Below, one piece after another: positions 26,601 through 32,614 of a stretch of DNA of 64,000 nucleotides (positions are counted from its first letter, which is position 1; each line of letters starts with the position of its first letter). Below the pieces are notes generated by a model. The model was not told the DNA's origin, made no database searches, and saw only the letters and a program-made list of their open reading frames with translations. Made by a program: the position numbers and the translations under genes. Source of the DNA: Ferrimonas pelagia (lineage in GTDB: Bacteria > Pseudomonadota > Gammaproteobacteria > Enterobacterales > Shewanellaceae); assembly GCF_039543565.1 (NCBI RefSeq), contig NZ_BAABJZ010000095.1:1-64000 (forward strand), given 5' to 3'.

Positions 26601-26882
26601 ATGTTTGCCCAAGGCGGCATGAGCAATCTGGAGGCGCTGAAAACCGCCACCCTGAACCCAGCCATTCACTTCGGCATGGAGCATCAACTCGGCTCCATCA
26701 GCGCGGGCAAGCTGGCGGATCTGATCGTGATCGATGGCAACCCATTGGCCGATATTCGCGACTCCGATAAGGTGCAATACACCATGGTCAATGGCCGCCT
26801 GTTTGACGCCAAAACCATGGATCGCATCGACGGCAAAGGCCAGCAACGACAAGCCTTCTTCTTCGAAAGCGTGAAGTTGTAA
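23679..26882 (+). CDS. exported beta-propeller amidohydrolase
   Basis: A 1067-residue exported protein with two parts. After a signal peptide (FKPTTLALALAASGLLSAPLQA) come TolB/PD40-type propeller repeats over about residues 55-630; SPDG or close variants recur many times. From about 650 on is a metal-dependent amidohydrolase: FVGGQVLTMDG, LMPGIFDAHAHG with the HxH pair, a later EGGSLLQHN and GIEHSL, IGAHGQ, and a C terminus GKLADLIVIDGNPL. Substrate unknown; related exported proteins are common in marine gammaproteobacteria. ATG at 23679 begins the signal peptide. A parS-type palindrome lies inside the gene at 25635-25648. Confidence 0.9.
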   Translation: MFKPTTLALALAASGLLSAPLQADSASDQTSDPQWQVDQPANAPLQTIQIDVQQGTWMNVDISPDGKTLVFDLLGDIYTMPLSGGEATPLVQGIAWHMQPRFSPDGKRIAFTSDRDGGDNLWIVNADGSDAQAVTSEDFRLLNSPAWSPDGDYLVGRKHYTARRSLGAGEVWMYHLGGGEGVKLTARENDQKDLGEPAFSPDGRYLYFSQDATPGKTFHYSKDSVKGIYKIKRYDRHSGEIDVLLEGSGGAIRPTPSPDGKTLAYIARDGFQSALYLYDLTSGETRKVYDQLDRDMQETWAIHGVYPTLAWTPDNTHLVFWAGGQIHKLDVDQGSSEVIPFHVKADKQIQPAVRFAQDLDQDQFQVKMLRQMSVSPNGKQLVFEALGKIWLQSLPDGKPKRLTKQDSSFELFPAWSRDGKQLAYVSWDDQAQGKVVLRDLRRKRERILTTEPGKYVEPAFSPDGDTLVFRKSKGYYITPRSWNREPGIYSVDLTNKKAEPKRISKRGNRPHFGADNDRVYFTSSEAGKPALVSVGIHGFEERVHFTSDHATEFHVAPNGKHLAFAERFKVFVTPLAHHGEILKIGPNGGGLPVKQLSQRAGEQISWTNDSASLYWNLGPDLYQVTLERLFEPGAELEVDAQVRSIGLTGDAEVPRGTIAFVGGQVLTMDGDQVLSEATVIVEGNKIVAVGTDLEIPKGAQVIEIHGKTLMPGIFDAHAHGSQGQDEIIPQQNWINYAGLALGVTSIHDPSNDTTEVFAASELQKAGEIVAPRIFSTGTILYGADGPGYTAHIDSLEDAKFHLSRLKAVGAFSVKSYNQPRRNQRQQVIAAARELEMMVVPEGGSLLQHNLSMIADGHTGIEHSLPAANLYDDIKQFWSQTEVGYTPTLVVAYGGIWGENYWYDKTEVWNHPRLSAYVPKDILRSRAMRRPTAPDEHYNHFNVARGAKEVGDLGVRSMIGAHGQREGLGAHWEIWMFAQGGMSNLEALKTATLNPAIHFGMEHQLGSISAGKLADLIVIDGNPLADIRDSDKVQYTMVNGRLFDAKTMDRIDGKGQQRQAFFFESVKL
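25635..25648. promoter_or_regulatory. parS-type site inside the amidohydrolase gene
   Basis: Perfect 14-bp palindrome GTTCCACGTGGAAC, the core of the ParB-binding parS consensus TGTTNCACGTGAAACA. It is read in frame at the linker between propeller and amidohydrolase domains. It is about 18 kb from oriC. Confidence 0.8.
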
Positions 26883-26912
26883 ACATTTTGTGAGCAACCA
26901 CTCACTCTCACA

Positions 26913-26941
26913 AAAACGCCTGCAATCGCAGGCGTTTTTTA
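26913..26941. terminator. bidirectional terminator between amidohydrolase gene and tag
   Basis: Stem AACGCCTGC with loop AATC, flanked by A5 on the left and T6 on the right. Convergent genes end on both sides. Confidence 0.88.
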
Positions 26942-27514
26942 TTCTTCTAGCAAGCAGGCCTGATAGCTGGGGCACTGCACCAGATGATCGTTGACCATCC
27001 CCACCGCCTGCATAAAGGCGTAACAGATGGTGCTGCCAACAAAGTTAAAGCCGGCTTTTTTCAGCGCCTTGCTCATGGCGTCAGACTCGGCGCTGGTGGC
27101 AGGCACCTCACTCATAGCCTGCCGCTGATTGACAATGGGCTGGCCACCGACGAAGCCCCAAAGGTACTGGGAGAAATCGACGCCGTTGGCCTCCATTGCC
27201 AAATACGCACGGGCGTTTTTGATGATCGAGTTTACCTTCAGCCGGTTGCGGACAATGCCGGGATCTTGCAACAGCGCTTCCACTTTCGCCTCGTCATACA
27301 AGGCGATCTTGTAGGGATCGAACCCATCAAAAGCCGCTCGATAATTTTCGGTTTTGCGTAGGATGATCAGCCAAGACAGTCCCGCCTGCTGGCCATCCAG
27401 ACACAACTTTTCAAACAGTTCGCGCTTATCAAAAACCGGTCGACCCCACTGCTCATCGTGATACGCCACATACAGCGGATCCGTCCCGCACCAACTGCAC
27501 CGTTCTGCTTCCAT
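26939..27514 (-). CDS. tag: 3-methyladenine DNA glycosylase I
   Basis: Constitutive excision of 3-methyladenine from alkylated DNA. The 191-residue protein matches E. coli Tag over the whole length from memory: CSWCG, YVAYHDEQWG, QQAGLSW, KAGFNFVGSTICYAFMQA, and NDHLVQC. Zinc ligands (Cys and His near the start, His and Cys near the end) are present. At the base-pocket position where E. coli has Glu38 (LCLEGQQAGLSW) this protein has Asp40 (LCLDGQQAGLSW). The start at 27514 follows GGGGGAG; an extension would need TTG. Confidence 0.94.
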   Translation of the reverse strand: MEAERCSWCGTDPLYVAYHDEQWGRPVFDKRELFEKLCLDGQQAGLSWLIILRKTENYRAAFDGFDPYKIALYDEAKVEALLQDPGIVRNRLKVNSIIKNARAYLAMEANGVDFSQYLWGFVGGQPIVNQRQAMSEVPATSAESDAMSKALKKAGFNFVGSTICYAFMQAVGMVNDHLVQCPSYQACLLEE

Positions 27515-27601
27515 GACCAACTCCCCCAATTGACCCCCCTTTCAGCGAATATCCAACGCACATCGTTAAAATTTAACCTACATTCGCCGATCGGCACAGG
27601 G

Positions 27602-27607
27602 TATAAT
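27602..27607 (+). promoter_or_regulatory. glyQ promoter -10 element
   Basis: Consensus TATAAT 45 bases before glyQ; no convincing -35 hexamer is seen at the right spacing. Confidence 0.5.
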
Positions 27608-27651
27608 CAGCCCCATTTATCCAATTCCACACCGCATTCAGGTGAGATCCC

Positions 27652-28563
27652 ATGCATAAGTATGACACCAAGACCTTTCAGGGCCTGATCATGGCTCTGC
27701 AGGACTACTGGGCCCAGCAAGGCTGTGCCGTAGTTCAGCCGCTGGACATGGAAGTCGGCGCCGGTACTTCCCACCCGCTGACCTGTCTGCGCGCCATCGG
27801 CCCAGAGCCGTTTGCCGCTGCCTACGTCCAACCGTCCCGTCGCCCGACTGATGGCCGTTACGGTGAAAACCCGAACCGCCTGCAGCACTATTACCAGTAT
27901 CAGGTGATGATGAAGCCGGCGCCGGACAACATCCAGGAGCTGTATCTGGGCTCACTGAAAGCCATTGGTATGGATCCGGAAGTCCACGACATCCGTTTCG
28001 TCGAAGACAACTGGGAGAATCCGACTCTGGGTGCCTGGGGTCTGGGCTGGGAAGTCTGGCTGGATGGCATGGAAGTGACCCAGTTCACCTACTTCCAGCA
28101 GGTTGGTGGCCTTGAGTGCCGCCCGGTAACCGGCGAGATCACCTATGGTCTTGAGCGTCTGGCCATGTACGTTCAGGGCGTCGACAACGTCTACGATCTG
28201 ATCTGGGCCGACGGCCCGTTTGGCACCATCACCTACGGGGATGTGTTCCTGCAAAACGAGATCGAGCAGTCGACCTACAACTTCGAACACGCCGATGTGG
28301 ATGCACTGTTCTTCCAGTTCGACCAGTCCGAAAAAGAGTGTCAGAAATTGCTGGCACTGGAAAAGCCACTGCCACTGCCCGCTTACGAGCGCGTACTGGA
28401 TGCCGGCCACGCCTTTAACATGCTGGATGCCCGCAAGGCCATCTCCGTGACTGAGCGTCAACGCTACATCCTGCGCATTCGCACCCTGTCTAAAGCGGTT
28501 GCTGAAGCGTACTACGCCTCCCGTGAAGCCCTGGGCTTCCCAATGTGCAAACCAAAGCAGTGA
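27652..28563 (+). CDS. glyQ: glycyl-tRNA synthetase alpha subunit
   Basis: Catalytic subunit of the tetrameric (alpha2beta2) bacterial GlyRS. The 303-residue length is standard. Class II features include QDYWAQQGCAVVQPLDMEVGAGTSHP near the start (given in part: residues about 15-40) and ARPLxx-like EGRYGENPNRLQHYYQYQV: here DGRYGENPNRLQHYYQ. The start has a GGTGAG ribosome site. It is followed by glyS after 7 bases. Confidence 0.98.
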   Translation: MHKYDTKTFQGLIMALQDYWAQQGCAVVQPLDMEVGAGTSHPLTCLRAIGPEPFAAAYVQPSRRPTDGRYGENPNRLQHYYQYQVMMKPAPDNIQELYLGSLKAIGMDPEVHDIRFVEDNWENPTLGAWGLGWEVWLDGMEVTQFTYFQQVGGLECRPVTGEITYGLERLAMYVQGVDNVYDLIWADGPFGTITYGDVFLQNEIEQSTYNFEHADVDALFFQFDQSEKECQKLLALEKPLPLPAYERVLDAGHAFNMLDARKAISVTERQRYILRIRTLSKAVAEAYYASREALGFPMCKPKQ

Positions 28564-28570
28564 GGGCACG

Positions 28571-30664
28571 ATGACACAACACACTTTTTTAGTTGAGATC
28601 GGCACCGAAGAGCTGCCACCAAAATCTCTGCGCACCTTGGCGGAATCCTTTGCCGCTAACCTGATCGCCAACCTGGACAAGGCCGAAGTGCCGCACGGAA
28701 AAATGGAGTGGTTCGCCTCGCCACGCCGCCTGGCGATCAAAATCGCCGATATGGCGACCAGCCAGCCGGATAAGATCGTTGAGAAACGTGGCCCGGCCAT
28801 CGCCTCCGCGTTTGACGCCGACGGCAACCCGACCAAAGCCGCCCAAGGCTGGGCCCGCGGCAACGGCATTACTGTTGAGCAGGCCGGTCGCATGAAGACC
28901 GACAAAGGCGAATGGCTGCTGCACAAAGCGGAAGTTAAAGGTCAGCCGGTCCAAGGCCTGCTGCCAGACTTGGTGGCTCAGGCACTGGCTAAACTGCCTA
29001 TCCCTAAGCCAATGCGCTGGGGCTCATCCGACATCCAGTTTATCCGCCCGGTGAAAACCGTGACCCTGTTGCTGGGCAACGAGTCCATCGACGCCACCAT
29101 TCTGGGTAAAGAAAGCAGCACCACCATTCAGGGCCACCGCTTTATGGGTGAGCAGTTCCTGAACATTGAGTCTGCCGATCAGTACCCTCAGCTGCTGCTG
29201 GACGGTAATTACGTACTGGCGGATTACGAAGCCCGTAAAGCGCAGATCACAGAAGGTATTGCTGCAGCTGCAGCGGCCATCGGTGGCAACGCCGACATGG
29301 ACGATGAGCTGCTGGAGGAGGTGACTTCGCTGGTTGAATGGCCAGTGGTGCTGACCGCATCCTTTGAGCCGGAGTTCTTGAAGGTACCGGCCGAAGCGTT
29401 GGTGTACACCATGAAGGGCGATCAAAAGTACTTCCCGGTATACGACAACGACGGCAAGCTGATGCCGAAGTTCATCTTCGTCTCCAACATCGAATCGAAA
29501 GATCCAGCTGTAGTGATCGACGGGAACGAGAAAGTGGTACGCCCACGTCTGGCCGATGCCGAGTTCTTCTTCAATACCGATAAGAAGCAGAAACTGGAAG
29601 CTCAGCTGCCGCGTCTGGAGTCCGTGCTGTTCCAGAAGCAACTGGGTACCCTCAAAGACAAGACCGACCGGATCCAAGGCATGGCAGAGCATGTCGCTGG
29701 CTTGATCGGCGCCGATCAAGCCCACGCTGCCCGTGCCGGCTTGCTGTCCAAGTGTGACTTGATGACCGACATGGTGTTCGAATTTACCGACACCCAAGGC
29801 ATTATGGGCATGCACTACGCCCGCCACGATGGCGAAGCGGAAGCCGTTGCCATCGCGCTGAACGAGCAGTACCAGCCTCGCTACGCCGGTGACGATCTGC
29901 CGGGCTCCGGTGTGGCCCAGGCACTGGCCATCGCTGATAAGATGGATTCCCTAGTAGGGATCTTCGGCATTGGTCAGCCACCAAAAGCCGATCGCGACCC
30001 GTTTGCCCTGCGCCGCGCTGCCATCGGCGTGCTGCGTATCGCGGTAGAGAAGAAGCTGCCACTGGATCTATTCGATCTGGCCGCCTACAGCTACAGCCTG
30101 TTCGCCGAACAAGGCAAGCTGGAGAACGATCCCAAGCAGGCCGTGAAGGTGTGCGATCAGGTCGTTGACTTTATGCTGGCCCGCTTCCGTGCCTGGTATC
30201 AAGAAGAAGGCTTCCCGGTTGACGTGATCCAGGCTGTTCTGGCAGTACGCCCGACCCGTCCTGTTGATTTCGATCAGCGCGTCAAAGCGGTACAACACTT
30301 CCGTAGCCTGGACGCCGCAGAGGCCCTGGCCGCCGCCAACAAGCGGGTCGGCAATATCTTGGCCAAGGTCGAAGGCGAGATCGCTGACAACGTCAACGGC
30401 GAGCTGCTGCAGGAAAGTGCCGAAAAAGTACTGGCTGCGAAGATCGCCGAAGTAGCGGCTGAGATCACGCCATTGTACGCCGCGGGTGAATACCAGCAGG
30501 GTTTGACCAAGTTGGCCGAGCTGCGTGAAGGCGTCGATACCTTCTTCGATGAAGTGATGGTGAATGCGGATGATCTCGCGCTGCGAGCGAACCGTCAGGC
30601 GCTGCTCAAGCAACTGCGTGGATTGTTTATGCAGGTAGGGGATATCTCGTTGCTGCAGCAATAA
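28571..30664 (+). CDS. glyS: glycyl-tRNA synthetase beta subunit
   Basis: tRNA-binding and structural subunit of the tetrameric GlyRS. The 697-residue protein begins TFLVEIGTEELPPK, the conserved family start. It contains HD-like and anticodon-binding regions (FALRRAAIGVLRI, DPFALRR). A longer in-frame start at 28499 lies inside glyQ and is not used. The operon ends at a clear terminator about 35 bases after the stop. Confidence 0.98.
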   Translation: MTQHTFLVEIGTEELPPKSLRTLAESFAANLIANLDKAEVPHGKMEWFASPRRLAIKIADMATSQPDKIVEKRGPAIASAFDADGNPTKAAQGWARGNGITVEQAGRMKTDKGEWLLHKAEVKGQPVQGLLPDLVAQALAKLPIPKPMRWGSSDIQFIRPVKTVTLLLGNESIDATILGKESSTTIQGHRFMGEQFLNIESADQYPQLLLDGNYVLADYEARKAQITEGIAAAAAAIGGNADMDDELLEEVTSLVEWPVVLTASFEPEFLKVPAEALVYTMKGDQKYFPVYDNDGKLMPKFIFVSNIESKDPAVVIDGNEKVVRPRLADAEFFFNTDKKQKLEAQLPRLESVLFQKQLGTLKDKTDRIQGMAEHVAGLIGADQAHAARAGLLSKCDLMTDMVFEFTDTQGIMGMHYARHDGEAEAVAIALNEQYQPRYAGDDLPGSGVAQALAIADKMDSLVGIFGIGQPPKADRDPFALRRAAIGVLRIAVEKKLPLDLFDLAAYSYSLFAEQGKLENDPKQAVKVCDQVVDFMLARFRAWYQEEGFPVDVIQAVLAVRPTRPVDFDQRVKAVQHFRSLDAAEALAAANKRVGNILAKVEGEIADNVNGELLQESAEKVLAAKIAEVAAEITPLYAAGEYQQGLTKLAELREGVDTFFDEVMVNADDLALRANRQALLKQLRGLFMQVGDISLLQQ

Positions 30665-30697
30665 GCGGCTCGACAGCTCTTCAACCAAATGCCCCGA

Positions 30698-30722
30698 GGC
30701 CACCGCAAGGTGGCCTTTTTTG
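30698..30722 (+). terminator. terminator after glyS
   Basis: Stem GGCCACC with GCAA tetraloop, followed by T7. Confidence 0.9.
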
Positions 30723-31114
30723 TGTCTACCACAGACTGCACCAACAACCCCGCCTGCGCGTCGCGATAGCCAGAAAGCAACAAGGTGGTTCCGGATAGAC
30801 TAACACGACCAATCCATGTCCCGAGGGTATGGCTTCTGGGTGTGAGTTGGTCTCGATACGCCGCACAGAGCATAACGAGTAAAGTCGCTGCAAACGGCAT
30901 GAAGCAAGTGGTGTGTTGTCGGCAAAGACGTCGAACGCCGGGGCGGCGAAAGAGAAGAAGACAAAGAAGCAGCCCGGTCACGAAACGGCGACAGAAGCGC
31001 AGTAGATAAGGGGGCATCAAGCGCAAGATGTTCAGGGTAGAATAACGCGGGCATCACTTCCTGCGTGTTTTTTTATTGTCCTTTTCAGAGGAATGGGCGT
31101 TCTAACGAAAAAGA
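30723..31114. other. intergenic region without an assigned gene
   Basis: About 390 bases between the glyS terminator and the guaC promoter. The open frames here (minus 30595-31026 and 30800-31057, plus 30785-31009) have no recognisable motif, no clear ribosome site, and the longest runs through the glyS terminator into glyS. One minus frame has a short hydrophobic stretch (FVTGLLLCLLLF) flanked by arginines. I cannot say whether anything is expressed. Confidence 0.5.
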
Positions 31115-31142
31115 TTGGCCAACGGAAGTTTCTCCCTATAAT
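31115..31142 (+). promoter_or_regulatory. guaC promoter
   Basis: TTGGCC, 16-bp spacer, consensus TATAAT, about 112 bases before guaC. Confidence 0.65.
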
Positions 31143-31254
31143 GCCCAAAACCGGTGCGCACGCTTTTTTATGGCGGGTTCGTGCTGGTCTGAAATCATTC
31201 CTACCAGTCTCATCCCGTCGCTTTGAATTTCTCCAGAAGTAACCGGGATAGACC

Positions 31255-32292
31255 ATGCATATCGAATCTGACATCAAATTAGGCTTTAAAGACGTTCTGT
31301 TTCGCCCTAAGCGTTCTACGCTAAAGAGCCGTTCTGAAGTCGATCTCCGTCGCACGTTCCAGTTTAAGCACGCCGAAGGCGACTGGACTGGCGTCCCTGT
31401 CATTGCCGCCAACATGGATACCGTCGGTACTTTTGAGATCGCCGCAGCGCTGGCCGAGCACGAGATGCTGACCGCCATCCACAAGCATTACAGCATCGAG
31501 CAGTGGGGCGAGTTCCTGGCCAGCCAGGACGAAAGGATCTACCAGCACATCATGGTTTCCACCGGCACTTCTGAGCGCGAATTTGGCAAACTGTGCACCT
31601 TGCTCAACGACTTCCCACAGCTGCGTTTTATCTGCATCGATGTGGCCAACGGCTACCAGCAGGCCTTCGTCGACTACGTCGCTAAGGTCCGCGCCACCTT
31701 CCCGTCCAAGGTGATCGTCGCGGGTAACGTCGTAACCGGCGAGATGGCTGAAGAGCTGATCCTGTGTGGCGCCGATATCGTTAAAGTGGGCATTGGTCCT
31801 GGCTCCGTTTGTACCACCCGTGTGAAGACCGGTGTCGGCTATCCTCAGCTGTCCGCCATCATTGAGTGTGCCGATGCGGCCCACGGTCTGGGCGGTCAGA
31901 TCATCGGCGACGGCGGCTGCAGCTGTGCCGGTGACGTATCCAAGGCCTTTGGTGGCGGGGCTGACTTCGTAATGTTGGGCGGCATGCTGGCCGGTCACGA
32001 CGAGTCCGGCGGCGAGCGCGTAGAGCAGGACGGCAAAACCTTCGTTGCCTTCTACGGCATGAGCTCTGACACCGCGATGAACAAGCACAACGGTGGCGTT
32101 GCTAAATACCGCGCTTCTGAAGGCAAGACCGTAATGCTGCCTTACCGTGGCCCGGTTGAAAACACCGTACAGGATATCCTGGGTGGCGTGCGCTCCACCT
32201 GTACCTATGTGGGTGCAACCAAGCTAAAAGAGCTGACCAAGCGGACCACCTTTATCCGCGTAAACGAGCAAGAAAACCGCGTCTACAGCTGA
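31255..32292 (+). CDS. guaC: GMP reductase
   Basis: NADPH-dependent reductive deamination of GMP to IMP in purine salvage. The 345-residue TIM-barrel protein is the short, CBS-less form typical of GuaC (E. coli 347). Motifs: PVIAANMDTVG, KVGIGPGSVCTTR with the catalytic cysteine, GDGGCSCAGDVSKAFGGGADFVMLGG (in part), and FYGMSSDTAMNKHNGG. A terminator follows within 20 bases, then a parS site. Confidence 0.97.
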   Translation: MHIESDIKLGFKDVLFRPKRSTLKSRSEVDLRRTFQFKHAEGDWTGVPVIAANMDTVGTFEIAAALAEHEMLTAIHKHYSIEQWGEFLASQDERIYQHIMVSTGTSEREFGKLCTLLNDFPQLRFICIDVANGYQQAFVDYVAKVRATFPSKVIVAGNVVTGEMAEELILCGADIVKVGIGPGSVCTTRVKTGVGYPQLSAIIECADAAHGLGGQIIGDGGCSCAGDVSKAFGGGADFVMLGGMLAGHDESGGERVEQDGKTFVAFYGMSSDTAMNKHNGGVAKYRASEGKTVMLPYRGPVENTVQDILGGVRSTCTYVGATKLKELTKRTTFIRVNEQENRVYS

Positions 32293-32309
32293 TAGACGAG
32301 CTTAAGAAG

Positions 32310-32343
32310 AAAGGCGCAGACCCATAGGGCTGCGCCTTTTTTG
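32310..32343 (+). terminator. terminator after guaC
   Basis: Stem AAGGCGCAG / CTGCGCCTT with a 10-base loop, then T6. The first bases of the adjacent parS site overlap its T-tail. Confidence 0.85.
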
Positions 32344-32357
32344 TTTCACGTGAAACA
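32342..32357. promoter_or_regulatory. parS site, left of heptamer repeat
   Basis: TGTTTCACGTGAAACA, a perfect 16-bp palindrome and match to the parS consensus. It lies 20 bases left of the 18-copy repeat. Confidence 0.92.
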
Positions 32358-32376
32358 TTCAATTGCTGCTGATAGT

Positions 32377-32502
32377 GGATAGCGGATAGCGGATAGCGGA
32401 TAGCGGATAGCGGATAGCGGATAGCGGATAGCGGATAGCGGATAGCGGATAGCGGATAGCGGATAGCGGATAGCGGATAGCGGATAGCGGATAGCGGATA
32501 GC
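32377..32502. repeat. 18 perfect tandem copies of GGATAGC
   Basis: A 126-base block of 18 uninterrupted copies of the 7-mer GGATAGC, preceded by one degenerate unit (TGATAGT, 32370-32376). It lies between two parS sites in the guaC-gyrB intergenic region. Perfect identity suggests recent expansion by slippage, so length probably varies between strains. Read on the minus strand it encodes an open repeat frame, which I do not regard as a gene. Confidence 0.95.
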
Positions 32503-32505
32503 ACA

Positions 32506-32521
32506 TGTTCCACGTGAAACA
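32506..32521. promoter_or_regulatory. parS site, right of heptamer repeat
   Basis: TGTTCCACGTGAAACA, identical to the B. subtilis parS consensus. It begins 4 bases after the repeat ends. Confidence 0.95.
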
Positions 32522-32566
32522 TGCCGGTGGATCGCCGATGTATTCAGGTCGTCCCGAAGAGAGGAT

Positions 32567-32597
32567 GAAAAAAGGGCAGCCCTGTGGCTGCCCTTCT
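32567..32597 (-). terminator. terminator after gyrB
   Basis: Stem AAGGGCAGCC with loop CTGT, followed on the minus strand by T6. It lies 18 bases past the gyrB stop. Confidence 0.88.
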
Positions 32598-32614
32598 TCT
32601 AGCTTGGCCTTAGA

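Noticed and set aside
25893..26975. 360-codon minus-strand frame
   Set aside because: Antisense to the amidohydrolase domain with its conserved metal motifs.
30595..31026. 143-codon minus-strand frame after glyS
   Set aside because: Passes through the glyS terminator into glyS, no motif, poor start context; kept only as an unexplained region.
32377..32502. CRISPR-like array
   Set aside because: Units are 7 bases with no spacers; a minisatellite, not CRISPR.
32252..32506. Minus-strand open frame with a repeated 7-residue unit (YPLSAIR)
   Set aside because: It is just the heptamer DNA repeat read three times per 21 bases; no ribosome site, and it runs through the guaC terminator.
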